A DNA stretch of 52,785 nt from Reyranella massiliensis 521. GTDB taxonomy: Bacteria > Pseudomonadota > Alphaproteobacteria > Reyranellales > Reyranellaceae. Positions 25,063-33,777 of this stretch are shown here, one piece after another. The position numbers and the translations under genes were made by a program. Numbering within the stretch: the first letter of the stretch is position 1; every line of letters starts with the position of its first letter. Under the pieces are notes generated by a model. That model was not told where the DNA came from. It made no database searches and was given only the letters and a program-made list of their open reading frames with translations. Location of the stretch: assembly GCA_945860205.1 (NCBI GenBank), contig CAMARK010000025.1, forward strand, positions 1 to 52,785. The letters run 5' to 3'.

Positions 25063-26229
25063 TCAGGGCCGCGACGGCCAGCGCAACACGGCATAGCCGA
25101 CCAGCGCCGACAGCAGCGAGCCGACCAGGACGCCCAGCCGGACCTGCGATTCATGGCTCGCATCCGCGAAAGCCAGCGTGCCGATGAACAGGCTCATGGT
25201 GAAGCCGATGCCGCCAAGGATCGACACGCCGTAGAGCTGCCGCCATGTGGCACCCGCCGGCAGAGCGGCCACGCCCAGCGCGATGAGGAGGCCTGCACCC
25301 AGTACGATGCCCACCTGCTTGCCCAGGAAGAGGCCGGCGACAATGCCTAAGGGCACCGGCTCGACCAAACTCGCGAGCGACAGGCCGGCAAGCGACAGGC
25401 CGGCGTTGGCGAAGGCGAACACCGGCATGATCAACCAGGCCGACCATGGCTTCAGCGCATGTTCGAGAACGATCGCGGGCTGTGCACCCTCGGCCTCGCC
25501 CACCGCCTTGAGAGGGATGAACATCGCAAGCACGACGCCCGCCCCCGTCGCATGCACGCCCGATTCCAGCACCGATACCCACAGCACCACGCCCACAAGC
25601 AAATAGGGGCCAAGCCGCCGGACACCCACTCGGTTGAGGATCGCGAGCCCCACGATGCAGACGCCCGCGAGCGCCATCGCCTGGAACGAAAGCTGGCTGG
25701 TGTAGAAGACGGCGATGATCACGATGGCACCGAGATCGTCGACGATCGCCAGAGTGGTCAGGAAGACTTTGAGTGCCAGCGGCACGCGGCTGCCCAGCGC
25801 CGCCAGGACACCCAACGAGAAGGCGATGTCGGTGGCCGCCGGAATGGCCCAGCCGCGCAGGGCGACGGCATCGCCCCAGTTGAGACCGACATAGATCAGG
25901 CCCGGCACGATCATGCCGCCCAGCGCGGCGGCGACGGGCAGCGCCATCTGCGAGGGTCGCGACAGCTCGCCCTCGACGACCTCGCGCTTGATCTCGAGGC
26001 CGACCAGTAGGAAGAACACCGCCATCAGCCCGTCGTTAATCCACAGCAGAAGCGGTTTGGCGAGGCCGATCCCGCCATAGGTAAGCGCGAGCTTGGTGCC
26101 GAGCAGGCCATGGACGGTGCCGGCGAGCGGCGAATTGGCGAGCACCAGCGCCAGCACGGCCGCCGCCAGCAGCGGCAATGCCGACGCCGCTTCGCTGTCG
26201 ATGAAGGCTTTTAGCCGGTTCGTGCGCAC
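25063..26229 (-). CDS. nhaA: Na+/H+ antiporter NhaA
   Basis: The 388-residue membrane protein has the NhaA order of segments. NDGLMAVFFLLVGLEIKREVVEGEL comes early, AIPAATDIAFSLGVLAALGSRVP (the ATDIAF unwound helix) follows, and LAIVDDLGAIVIIAVFYT holds the paired Asp residues for ion exchange. IGFTMSLFIGTLAF lies near the end. It exchanges sodium for protons across the inner membrane. Translation starts with GTG at 26229, 24 bases after a terminator hairpin that closes the upstream gene, so its promoter must overlap or lie very close to that terminator. Confidence 0.95.
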   Translation of the reverse strand: MRTNRLKAFIDSEAASALPLLAAAVLALVLANSPLAGTVHGLLGTKLALTYGGIGLAKPLLLWINDGLMAVFFLLVGLEIKREVVEGELSRPSQMALPVAAALGGMIVPGLIYVGLNWGDAVALRGWAIPAATDIAFSLGVLAALGSRVPLALKVFLTTLAIVDDLGAIVIIAVFYTSQLSFQAMALAGVCIVGLAILNRVGVRRLGPYLLVGVVLWVSVLESGVHATGAGVVLAMFIPLKAVGEAEGAQPAIVLEHALKPWSAWLIMPVFAFANAGLSLAGLSLASLVEPVPLGIVAGLFLGKQVGIVLGAGLLIALGVAALPAGATWRQLYGVSILGGIGFTMSLFIGTLAFADASHESQVRLGVLVGSLLSALVGYAVLRWPSRP

Positions 26230-26252
26230 GTCCCCGTTCCCAAAACAGCAAA

Positions 26253-26278
26253 ACGCCCGGGTCTTTCGGCCCGGGCGT
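26253..26278 (-). terminator. Intrinsic terminator of the Bax-inhibitor-1 family gene
   Basis: ACGCCCGGGTC (26253-26263) pairs with GGCCCGGGCGT (26268-26278) over 11 pairs including one G-U, around TTTC. On the minus strand TTTGCTGTTTTGG follows. It lies 35 bases past the stop codon at 26313 and just before the nhaA start. Confidence 0.75.
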
Positions 26279-26312
26279 CTCGATGAAAATCAGTTCCCGC
26301 TATTCGCGTTCT

Positions 26313-27056
26313 CTATTCCCGTTCCTGGCCGAGGAAGCTCATGAGGAACTGGAACAGGTTGACGAAGTCGAGGTAGAGGCTGAGAGCACCGAACACAGCC
26401 ACTTTCTCCAGGGCATCTGTGCCCCAAGCCTCGGCGTACTGTTCCTTGATCCTCTGGGTGTCGTAGGCGATCAGCCCCGAGAAGATCAACACGCCGACGG
26501 CGGAGATGATGAAGCTCATCGTGCCCGACGGCCAGATCATGTTGACGAGGCCGGCAAGGATGAGACCGATCAGACCCATGAACAGGAACTTGCCCATCGC
26601 CGAAAGGTCGCGCTTGGTCGTGTAGCCGTAAAGGCTGAGCGCGCCGAAGGCGGCCGCCGTCACGAAGAAGGTGCGGGCGACCGACGCCCCGGTGTAGCGG
26701 AACAGCAGCAGCGACAGGCTGACGCCCATCAACGCCGTGACCGTCCAGTAGACTGCCTGCACCGCGCCCGTGCTCATGGTGGCGGCGCGGAACGAGACCA
26801 GCAGCAGCAGGCCGATCGGCGCCAGGATCGCGATCCAGCCCAGCATGTTGAGGCCGACGACACGGCCCGCCTGAAGCTGGAAGAACATGCCCGCGAGTTC
26901 CGGCGAGCTGAACAGGCCGAAGGCCACGATGCCCGACAGCGCGAGCCCCGAAGCCATGTAGTTGTAAACGCGCACCATGTGGGCGCGCAGGCCGACATCG
27001 AACGTTGCCTGGTCGGCAATCGTTGCGCCGCGGTTGAAGGTGTCGAAATTCGCCAT
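26313..27056 (-). CDS. Bax inhibitor-1/YccA family membrane protein
   Basis: The 247-residue protein has about seven membrane segments with the family pattern. MVRVYNYMASGLALSGIVAFG opens it, AAFGALSLYGYTTKRDLS lies in the middle, and IAYDTQRIKEQYA with LYLDFVNLFQFLMSFLG closes it. Bacterial relatives include YccA, an FtsH substrate and inhibitor, and YetJ, a pH-dependent calcium leak channel. With hflK/hflC encoded in the same window, an FtsH link is tempting, but they are 17 kb apart. It has its own terminator. The 136-base upstream gap to ybbP shows no clear promoter. Confidence 0.93.
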   Translation of the reverse strand: MANFDTFNRGATIADQATFDVGLRAHMVRVYNYMASGLALSGIVAFGLFSSPELAGMFFQLQAGRVVGLNMLGWIAILAPIGLLLLVSFRAATMSTGAVQAVYWTVTALMGVSLSLLLFRYTGASVARTFFVTAAAFGALSLYGYTTKRDLSAMGKFLFMGLIGLILAGLVNMIWPSGTMSFIISAVGVLIFSGLIAYDTQRIKEQYAEAWGTDALEKVAVFGALSLYLDFVNLFQFLMSFLGQERE

Positions 27057-27192
27057 TTTGGTTCAAGCCTCCAAGAGGGGCCTCATGCCGAGCCCCTTCG
27101 TCGCATAATCTGGTCACTCAGCCGGTGTGAATCAATAGAGATAAAGCCTTGAATTGTTGCGTTTTACTTTCAAAGACAGGGAAATTTCCGGG

Positions 27193-29709
27193 TCATTCGT
27201 TGCGAAGCAGCGCGAGCGGCCGCTGGCGCAGGGCGGCCAAGGTCCCCGCCAGACCAAAGGCCAGGGTGAGCGCCATGGCGCCGAGGGCGACGCCCACCGC
27301 CACCGCGGGAAGGAACGTCCAGTCGAGTCCCATCAACCGATTGACCACCAGCCAGGCGCCCAGCGTGCCGACGCCCAGCGCCGCCACCGCCGTGGCGAGG
27401 CCGAGGAAGGCGAATTCCCAGGCAAAGATGCCGGCGATGCGCGCCCGCGTGGCGCCCAGCACCTTCATCACCACGGCCTCGTGCACGCGGCGCCGCTGGG
27501 TGGCGAGCATGGCGCCGGCCAGCACCAGGACGCCCGCCAGGATGCTGAGGAAGCCGATGACCCGCGTCGCAAGTCCGATGTTGCCAAGCACGCCGGTCGC
27601 CGTCTCGATGGCGTCGCGGATGCGCACCACGGTGACATTGGGGAACTGGTCCGTGACGGCCTTGAAGATCGCGTCCTCGGCCTCGGGCATCGATTTCACC
27701 GTGGCCAGGAAAGTGTGCGGGGCGCGGTCGAGCGTGCCGGGCGAATAGACGAAGACGAAATTGATGGCGAGCGTCGTCCACTCGATGCGCCGCAGCGAGG
27801 AAATCTTGGCCTCGATGTCGCGGCCTAGAATGTTCACCGTGATGGTGTCGCCGAGGCCGAGGCCGAAGGACTTGGCCAGCGTCTCGTCGAACGAAATCAA
27901 TTGCGGGCCGCGATAGTCGACCGGCCACCACTCACCGGCCACGATGCGTGAGCCCTCGGGTGGCGTCGCCGAATAGGTGACGCCGCGATCGCCCTCCACG
28001 GCCCAGCGCGACTCCGACGGCACCGCGACTTCAGCCACCGGCTTGCCGCCGATCTTGACGATTCGGCCGCGCAGCGACGGCACCTTGTCCAGCGCCCCCG
28101 CTCCCAGCACTGCGGCGATCGCCTTCTCGAAGGCCGGCATCTGCGTCGACTGGACATCGACAAAGAAAAAGGCCGGCGCATCGCTCGGGATGCGCCGCAT
28201 GAGCTGTTCGCGCAAATTGCCCTCGATCAGCGCCGTCGCCACCAGCACGGTGAGGCCGAGCCCCAGCGACAGCATGACGATGGGCGTCGGCGCGCCGGGG
28301 CGATGGAGATTGGCCAGCGCCAGCCTGAGACCGGCCAGCTTCGGCTTGCCGGCGCGCGCCGCCGCCAGCATGACCAGCCGTGCCAGCAGTGGGAAGGCGA
28401 TGAAGGCGCCGACCGCGCCCAGCACGAACCAGCCCGCGATGCGGCGGCTGTCCGACGTGAAGATGGTGAAGGCCGCCAGCGCGAGGGCCACCGCGCCGAT
28501 CGCCAACGCATCGCGCCAGGGCAGACGGCCCTGTCCGACCACGGCGCCGCGCATCAGCGTGGCGGCCGGCACCCGGCGCGCCCGCATCAGCGGCACCAGG
28601 GCGAACAGCAGCGAGACGAGCAACCCGAAGATAGCGGCCGTGAAGAGCGGCCGGGCATAGAGCGAGATACGCGCCCGTACCGGCAGCAGGTCGGCGATCA
28701 AGGCCTCGGCCACGAAGGGCAGCGCCGCGCCAATGGCGACACCGATCGCCACGCCCAGCAGCGCCAGCGCCGCGAGCTGGAGGAAGTAGGTGGTGAAGAC
28801 CAGCCGCTCCGGCGCGCCCAGGCACTTCAGGGTGGCAATGGTGTGCAGCCGGCCGGCCAAAAAGCTCGAGATCGCGTTGCCGACGCCGACGCCGCCCACC
28901 AGCAGAGAGGCGAGGCCGATCAGGCCGATGAACTGGGTTAGGCGGTCGAGCCAGTTGCGGATGCCGCCGCCGGCATCGGCCAGGCCGCGCACCCGCCAAC
29001 CGGCATCGGGATAGCGTGTCGTGAGCGCCTGGATGGTGGCCATGTCGGAGCCGCCCGGGGCCAGCCGCAGGCGGTATTCCCAGTTCAGCAGACTGCCGGG
29101 CTGGACGAGGCCTGAGTCGATCACGGCTTCGAAGGACATCATCAGGCGCGGCCCGAGGCTTGCGAAGGCATTCAGCCCGCGGTCGGGCTCGCGCGCGATC
29201 ACGCCGCGGACCTCGACCGTCACTTCGCCGATCCGCAGCTGGTCGCCCAGCACGAGGTTCATGCGGCGAAGTGCTGCTTCCTCGACCACGGCGCCCCAGA
29301 CACCGTTGCGCCGGGCGAGCGCCTCGGCCAGCGACCCGCCGTCCTTCAGCTCGAGCGTGCCGTAAAGCGGATAGGCCTGCTCCACCGCCTTGAGCTGAAC
29401 GAGCGTCGTGCGGCCGTCGGGCTTCAGCGGCCGCGCCATGGCGCGGCTGTCGATCCAGCGCACGAACTGGCCGCGCTCGCGCAGAAAAGCCATCTGCTCA
29501 GGGCTGGCCTCGCGATAGAGCAGCGACACCGCGACGTCGCCGCCCAGGATCTCGCGTGCGTCGGCGCGCAGGCCTTCCTCGATGGCGCGGCTGAAGGACA
29601 GGATGGCGGCAATCGCCGTAACGCCCAGCGCCAGGCAGGCGATGAAAAGGCGGAAGCCGCCCAGGCCGCTCCGCATCTCGCGCCGGGCAAGCCGGAAAGC
29701 GAGGTTCAT
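27193..29709 (-). CDS. ybbP: YbbP-like ABC transporter permease (FtsX/MacB domains)
   Basis: The 838-residue protein has an N-terminal membrane helix (LFIACLALGVTAIAAILSFS), a large periplasmic MacB-type domain, and two FtsX-type blocks of transmembrane helices (about 260-470 and 700-835). This size and layout match YbbP, the permease partner of YbbA. The start at 29709 (MNLAFRLARREMRSG) is chosen because the helix and 'REMRSG' match the family N terminus. It follows ybbA by ten bases. In other bacteria ybbA-ybbP sits beside tesA, as here, which suggests export or membrane extraction of a lipid or hydrophobic substrate. Confidence 0.88.
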   Translation of the reverse strand: MNLAFRLARREMRSGLGGFRLFIACLALGVTAIAAILSFSRAIEEGLRADAREILGGDVAVSLLYREASPEQMAFLRERGQFVRWIDSRAMARPLKPDGRTTLVQLKAVEQAYPLYGTLELKDGGSLAEALARRNGVWGAVVEEAALRRMNLVLGDQLRIGEVTVEVRGVIAREPDRGLNAFASLGPRLMMSFEAVIDSGLVQPGSLLNWEYRLRLAPGGSDMATIQALTTRYPDAGWRVRGLADAGGGIRNWLDRLTQFIGLIGLASLLVGGVGVGNAISSFLAGRLHTIATLKCLGAPERLVFTTYFLQLAALALLGVAIGVAIGAALPFVAEALIADLLPVRARISLYARPLFTAAIFGLLVSLLFALVPLMRARRVPAATLMRGAVVGQGRLPWRDALAIGAVALALAAFTIFTSDSRRIAGWFVLGAVGAFIAFPLLARLVMLAAARAGKPKLAGLRLALANLHRPGAPTPIVMLSLGLGLTVLVATALIEGNLREQLMRRIPSDAPAFFFVDVQSTQMPAFEKAIAAVLGAGALDKVPSLRGRIVKIGGKPVAEVAVPSESRWAVEGDRGVTYSATPPEGSRIVAGEWWPVDYRGPQLISFDETLAKSFGLGLGDTITVNILGRDIEAKISSLRRIEWTTLAINFVFVYSPGTLDRAPHTFLATVKSMPEAEDAIFKAVTDQFPNVTVVRIRDAIETATGVLGNIGLATRVIGFLSILAGVLVLAGAMLATQRRRVHEAVVMKVLGATRARIAGIFAWEFAFLGLATAVAALGVGTLGAWLVVNRLMGLDWTFLPAVAVGVALGAMALTLAFGLAGTLAALRQRPLALLRNE

Positions 29710-29719
29710 TGCGCGGCGC

Positions 29720-30433
29720 TCACTGGGCCGCCAGCGAAACAGCCGTGCGTTCGTCACTGACCACGAGGCCGTCGGCAATGCGCAAGATGCGGTCGCAGCG
29801 TTCGGCCAGCGCGAGGTCATGGGTGATCAGGATGAGGGTCGCATCGTCGGCGCGCGCCAGCTCGAACAGCAAGTCCATGACCTGCTTGCCGGTGGTGCCG
29901 TCGAGATTGCCGGTGGGCTCATCGGCCAGCAGGAGCTTGGGCCGGCCGACGAAGGCGCGCGCCACCGCGACCCGCTGCTGCTCGCCGCCCGAGAGCTGGG
30001 CCGGATAGTGGCCGATGCGATGACCGAGCCCGACCCGCCTGAGCGCCGCTTCAGCCAGCTCGAAGGCATCGCCGCGGCCGGCGAATTCGAGCGGCAGCGC
30101 CACGTTCTCGTGCGCCGTCATGGTGGGAATGAGGTGAAAGCCCTGGAACACGATACCGATGTGGTCGCGCCGGAGCCGGGCGCGGTCGTCGTCGTCGAGC
30201 GGCCCGAGATCGCGGCCGGCGACCTCGACGCGGCCCGACGTGGCGCGCTCCAAACCGCCCGCCACCATCATCAGGCTCGACTTGCCGGCGCCCGACGGCC
30301 CTACCACTGCCGCAATCTCGCCGGCTGCGATATCGAGTGTAATGCCGCGCAGGATATTGACCGTGCCGGCATCGCTTGCCATGTCGAGATGGACGTCGGT
30401 GAGGCGGACGATGGCGGTGTCTGTAACTGTCAA
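29720..30433 (-). CDS. ybbA: YbbA-like ABC transporter ATP-binding protein
   Basis: The 237-residue protein is a MacB/LolD-type ATPase with Walker A GPSGAGKSS, the Q-loop VFQGFHLIPTMTAHENV, the signature LSGGEQQRV, Walker B LLLADEPTGNLD and the H-loop ITHDLAL. It pairs with the YbbP permease encoded immediately downstream. The start is TTG at 30433 with GGAG five bases upstream; the next Met would delete the first strand. Only 21 bases separate this start from that of tesA on the opposite strand, so the promoters must overlap coding sequence. Confidence 0.9.
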   Translation of the reverse strand: MTVTDTAIVRLTDVHLDMASDAGTVNILRGITLDIAAGEIAAVVGPSGAGKSSLMMVAGGLERATSGRVEVAGRDLGPLDDDDRARLRRDHIGIVFQGFHLIPTMTAHENVALPLEFAGRGDAFELAEAALRRVGLGHRIGHYPAQLSGGEQQRVAVARAFVGRPKLLLADEPTGNLDGTTGKQVMDLLFELARADDATLILITHDLALAERCDRILRIADGLVVSDERTAVSLAAQ

Positions 30434-30454
30434 GAAAGCTCCGGGTAAGGGAAG

Positions 30455-31165
30455 ATGATCTTCGGCACTGGATATGGTGGTTTTGCGGCAAGGGTCAATT
30501 CACGGATCGCGGCGTTTCTGGCGCTGGTTCTGTGCCTCGTGGCCACTGCGGGGTATGCACAAAGCGGGCCGGTACAAAGCGGGCCAGTCAAGATCGCCGT
30601 CCTGGGCGACAGCCTGGCTGCCGGCTACGGCGTCAGCCCGCAGCAGGCGTTCCCGGTCCGCCTGCAGGCTGCCCTGCAAAAACAGGCACGCAAAGTCACC
30701 CTCCTCAATCACGGCGTCTCGGGCGACACCACGGCGGGCGGCGTCGAGCGCGTCGACTGGATGCTGGCCGACAAGCCCGACATCGTGCTGGTGGAGCTCG
30801 GTGCCAACGATGCGCTCCGCGGCTCCGACCCGGCCAGTGCCGAGCGCAATCTCGACGCCATCATCACGAAACTCAAAGACGCCGGTGTGACGGTGTGGCT
30901 GGCGGGCATGCTGGCGCCGCGCAACTACGGTCCGGAATACGCCGCCCAGTTCGACGGCCTCTACAAGCGCCTGGCCGCCAAGCACAACGTGCCGCTCTAT
31001 CCCTTCTTCCTCGACGGCGTGGCGCAGGATCCGGCGCTCAACCAGCCCGACGGCATCCATCCCAATCCGCGTGGCGTCGACATCGTGGTCGAGCGTATCC
31101 TGCCCTTCATCACCAAGAACCTCGACGATTATGCCGCGTCTGTTCGTCGCCCTGCCCGTCCCTGA
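30455..31165 (+). CDS. tesA: TesA-type arylesterase / lysophospholipase (SGNH hydrolase)
   Basis: The 236-residue protein has an N-terminal signal sequence (SRIAAFLALVLCLVATAGYAQ), so it is periplasmic. The block I serine is in VLGDSLAAGYG, block III is LVELGANDALRG, and the Asp/His pair is in DGIHPN. Relatives hydrolyse acyl-CoA thioesters, lysophospholipids and aryl esters. A short duplicated stretch (QSGPVQSGPV) follows the signal peptide. It lies divergent to ybbA-ybbP, the same partnership as in E. coli. It overlaps thpR by 35 bases. Confidence 0.92.
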   Translation: MIFGTGYGGFAARVNSRIAAFLALVLCLVATAGYAQSGPVQSGPVKIAVLGDSLAAGYGVSPQQAFPVRLQAALQKQARKVTLLNHGVSGDTTAGGVERVDWMLADKPDIVLVELGANDALRGSDPASAERNLDAIITKLKDAGVTVWLAGMLAPRNYGPEYAAQFDGLYKRLAAKHNVPLYPFFLDGVAQDPALNQPDGIHPNPRGVDIVVERILPFITKNLDDYAASVRRPARP

Positions 31166-31676
31166 GGAGATCGCCGACGCGCTGGCGGCGCTGCAGTCGG
31201 GCGTGCCTGATGCGCGCTGGCAGACGATGGAGAACCTCCACGTCACGCTCTGCTTCTGCGACGAGGTCCAGGGCACGGTCATGCGCGACCTCGAGGAGGA
31301 GCTTTCGGACATCGCCGGCCCGCGCTTTTCTCTGACGCTGGCGGGCGTCGAGCAATTCAGCACCGGCAAGCAGCCGCGCGCCCTGGTGGCGCTGGTCGAG
31401 AGAAGCGATCAGCTCGACTGGCTGCAGCAGAAGGTTTCGACCGTGGCGCGCAACTGCGGCATCGAGATCGAGCGCCGCAAGTTCCGCCCGCACGTCACCC
31501 TGGCGCGCTTCCCCCAAGGCGCCGAGACCGGCCACCACATCGCCCAGTTCATGGCCAGCAACGGCACTTTCCGTGCCGGGCCGTGGGTGGCCGAGCAGTT
31601 CTCCCTCTATTCGAGCCGGCGCGGTCGCGGCGGACCGATCTACATCGAACAAACGACCTACGAGTTGACGTTCTAG
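31131..31676 (+). CDS. thpR: RNA 2',3'-cyclic phosphodiesterase
   Basis: The 181-residue protein of the LigT/2H family begins MPRLFVALPVPEEI and has the two catalytic HxTx motifs, HVTLCF (about residue 37) and HVTLARF (about residue 119). The enzyme opens 2',3'-cyclic phosphates in RNA ends; the old name 2'-5' RNA ligase reflects an in vitro reverse reaction. The ATG at 31131 lies inside the tesA coding sequence, 35 bases before its stop, giving translational overlap. Its stop overlaps that of the convergent phosphotriesterase-like gene by three bases. Confidence 0.92.
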   Translation: MPRLFVALPVPEEIADALAALQSGVPDARWQTMENLHVTLCFCDEVQGTVMRDLEEELSDIAGPRFSLTLAGVEQFSTGKQPRALVALVERSDQLDWLQQKVSTVARNCGIEIERRKFRPHVTLARFPQGAETGHHIAQFMASNGTFRAGPWVAEQFSLYSSRRGRGGPIYIEQTTYELTF

Positions 31677-32731
31677 ACGAAGGTCAGCAGCCGCCTCGGA
31701 TTGTCGACCAGGATGGTGTCGATCTCGGTTTCGCTATAGCCGCGCTTCTTCATCATCGGCACGACGTTGCGGAAGATGTGGCCGTAGCCATGGCCGCCGA
31801 AGCTCGCCAGCCGCGTGCGGTAGCAGATGTCGTGGCTGATCACGACGCGCTCGAGATGGCCGTGTGAGATCAGCGCCCGGATCAGTTTCAGGCGCGTGGC
31901 GTCGTTTGGCATGTCGATGTCGGAGAGGCCGTAGTAGCTCGCCTCCTGGCCGAACAGGTCGAACTCGATGGTGACGCCCGAATCGGCCAGCTTCAGAAGC
32001 CGCGCCTCGTCGAAGATCGTGCGGTCGATGTGGCTGATGACGATGCGATCGGTCGGATGGCCGGCGGCCTTGATGAAATCGGCGACTTCCTGCGGCTGGT
32101 CGGGATCGCGGCCGGGATGGACATTTATCGCGGCACCCGTCTCCGCAGCAGCAACGAGTGCGGCCTGCATCACGCGCTTCTCGGTATCGGTCCAGGGCGA
32201 GGTGCAGCCGATCTCGCCGATCATTCCGGCACGCACGTCGGTGCCCCCATCCATTCCACTGGGCACGCCGTCCAGGATCTGGCCGATCATTTCGGCCGCG
32301 AAATCGTCGACCGTGCGGCCGTGGTTTTTTGGATCCTGGTAGTCGTTGACGTAGTAGCCGCAGCCCATGATCAGGTGCACGCCGGTGCCGGCGGCGATCC
32401 GCTGCAACCCCCGGGGATCGGGCGAGAGGCCGCCGCAGGTGAGCTCGACGATGGCGTCGCCACCATCATGCTTCATCATGCGGACCTCGCGCGTGGCGAT
32501 ATCTTCCAGGTCGAGCATGTACTTGCGACCGGCCCGCTTGAGGCCGTGGCCGTGGTTGATCTGCCAGACGTTCTCCAGCGTGATCTCGGGCCCGAGGTCG
32601 TTGTCGCCGCGCGTCGCAGGTGGGCGGATGTCGCAGAGCACGTGCTCGTGCATCAGCGTCCGCCCCAGCGCCTCGGGCGCGATCGGCCCGAGGACGGTCT
32701 GGATCTTTCCTTTCAGCGCGTCGCGCGTCAT
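31673..32731 (-). CDS. Phosphotriesterase-family metal hydrolase
   Basis: The 352-residue TIM-barrel protein starts MTRDALKGKIQTVLG and has the metal ligands HEH (H28, H30). A likely bridging Glu is in GMIGEIGCTSP, His residues are in NVHPGRD and ISHIDR, and an Asp is in VISHDICYRT. A Glu rather than a carboxylated Lys as the bridging ligand is typical of the phosphotriesterase-homology/lactonase-like branch, so a lactone or ester is a likelier substrate than an organophosphate. Its start overlaps the stop of a Bug-type binding protein (ATGA), so import and hydrolysis of one compound may be linked. Confidence 0.85.
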   Translation of the reverse strand: MTRDALKGKIQTVLGPIAPEALGRTLMHEHVLCDIRPPATRGDNDLGPEITLENVWQINHGHGLKRAGRKYMLDLEDIATREVRMMKHDGGDAIVELTCGGLSPDPRGLQRIAAGTGVHLIMGCGYYVNDYQDPKNHGRTVDDFAAEMIGQILDGVPSGMDGGTDVRAGMIGEIGCTSPWTDTEKRVMQAALVAAAETGAAINVHPGRDPDQPQEVADFIKAAGHPTDRIVISHIDRTIFDEARLLKLADSGVTIEFDLFGQEASYYGLSDIDMPNDATRLKLIRALISHGHLERVVISHDICYRTRLASFGGHGYGHIFRNVVPMMKKRGYSETEIDTILVDNPRRLLTFV

Positions 32732-33723
32732 TGCGGCTCCAGCTTGGCCGCCTCGATGACCTTCTTCCACTTGGCGTTCTCGGCCACCATCTGTTTGGTC
32801 AGCGCCTCGGCATCGCCGGACAGCTCCGCAGCACCGGCATCGCGGATTTTCTTGATCACCGCCTCGGACTTGGTGCCCTTCACGATCTCGGCACTCAGCC
32901 TGCTCACGATCTCGGGCGGCGTGCCGGCCGGTGCCGCGACGTACCACCACGGCGCCGCGTCGAAGCCCACGTAGCCCTGCTCGGCGATGGTCGGCACGTC
33001 GGGTGCTGCGAACCAGCGCTTGGCCGAGCTGACCCCCAGTGCGCGCAACGCGCCCGACTGGATGTGCTGCAGGTAGGGCGGCAGGTTGTCCATGGTCGTG
33101 AGGATATGGCCGGCCAACAGATCCTTCATGACCAGCGAGGAGCCGCGATAGACGACATGCTCGAGCTTGATGCCAGCCAGGCTGGACAGATATTCCATCG
33201 CCAGGTGGCCGGTGCCACCGACGGCGGGCGAACCGTAGCTCACCTTGTTGGGGCCCTGCGCCTTGCAGTAGTCAACGAACTCCTTGACCGTCTTGGCCGG
33301 GAAGCTCGGATGGACGGCCAGCACGTTGGCCACTTCGCCGACCAGCGCCACCGGCGCGAAGCTCTTCACGCTGTCGTAGGGCATGGTCTTGTAGAGATAC
33401 TGGTTGGTGACGGCGGTGCCGACGGTGCCCAGCAGCAAGGTCATGCCGTCGGGGGCTGACTTGGCCACCAGCTCGGCGCCGACATTGCCGCCGGCCCCGG
33501 TCTTGTTGTCGACCACGAAGGTGCCGCCCATCTGCTCGGTCAGGAGCTGGGCCACGATGCGGCCCAGGATGTCGGTGGTGCCGCCGGCCGCGAAGGGCAC
33601 GACGATGCGCACGGTCTTGCCGGCAGGATAAGCACCGGCACTTTGAGCCCAGCCGTGACGCGCCAGCATCGGTGCGGCCAGCGCCGCGGCAATCGCAGTG
33701 CGGCGGCGGATCATCTTGGTCAT
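32728..33723 (-). CDS. Bug/TctC-type tripartite tricarboxylate transporter substrate-binding protein
   Basis: The 331-residue protein has a signal peptide (RRRTAIAAALAAPMLARHGWAQ) and the Bug core: VRIVVPFAAGGTTDILGRIVAQ, FVVDNKTGAGGNVGAELVAKSAPDG and YRGSSLVMKDLLAGH. These periplasmic proteins bind carboxylates, aromatic acids or amides. No TctA/TctB membrane genes lie nearby, so it is an orphan that must use a distant transporter or act as a sensor. GGGAGG lies six bases before ATG at 33723. It is the first gene of a two-gene unit with the phosphotriesterase-like hydrolase and is divergent from the dimethylformamidase-like gene. Confidence 0.9.
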   Translation of the reverse strand: MTKMIRRRTAIAAALAAPMLARHGWAQSAGAYPAGKTVRIVVPFAAGGTTDILGRIVAQLLTEQMGGTFVVDNKTGAGGNVGAELVAKSAPDGMTLLLGTVGTAVTNQYLYKTMPYDSVKSFAPVALVGEVANVLAVHPSFPAKTVKEFVDYCKAQGPNKVSYGSPAVGGTGHLAMEYLSSLAGIKLEHVVYRGSSLVMKDLLAGHILTTMDNLPPYLQHIQSGALRALGVSSAKRWFAAPDVPTIAEQGYVGFDAAPWWYVAAPAGTPPEIVSRLSAEIVKGTKSEAVIKKIRDAGAAELSGDAEALTKQMVAENAKWKKVIEAAKLEPQ

Positions 33724-33741
33724 GGCGTTCCTCCCTGAGTT

Positions 33742-33760
33742 CGGGCGACTATATCGCCCG
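33742..33760. promoter_or_regulatory. Dyad in the shared divergent regulatory region
   Basis: CGGGCGA (33742-33748) and TCGCCCG (33754-33760) are exact inverse complements around CTATA. The dyad is centred in the 54 bases between the Bug-protein start and the dimethylformamidase-like start, so one bound regulator could control both directions. Which regulator is unknown; none is encoded next to it. Confidence 0.5.
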
Positions 33761-33777
33761 TTGAGGGGGAGACAAAC

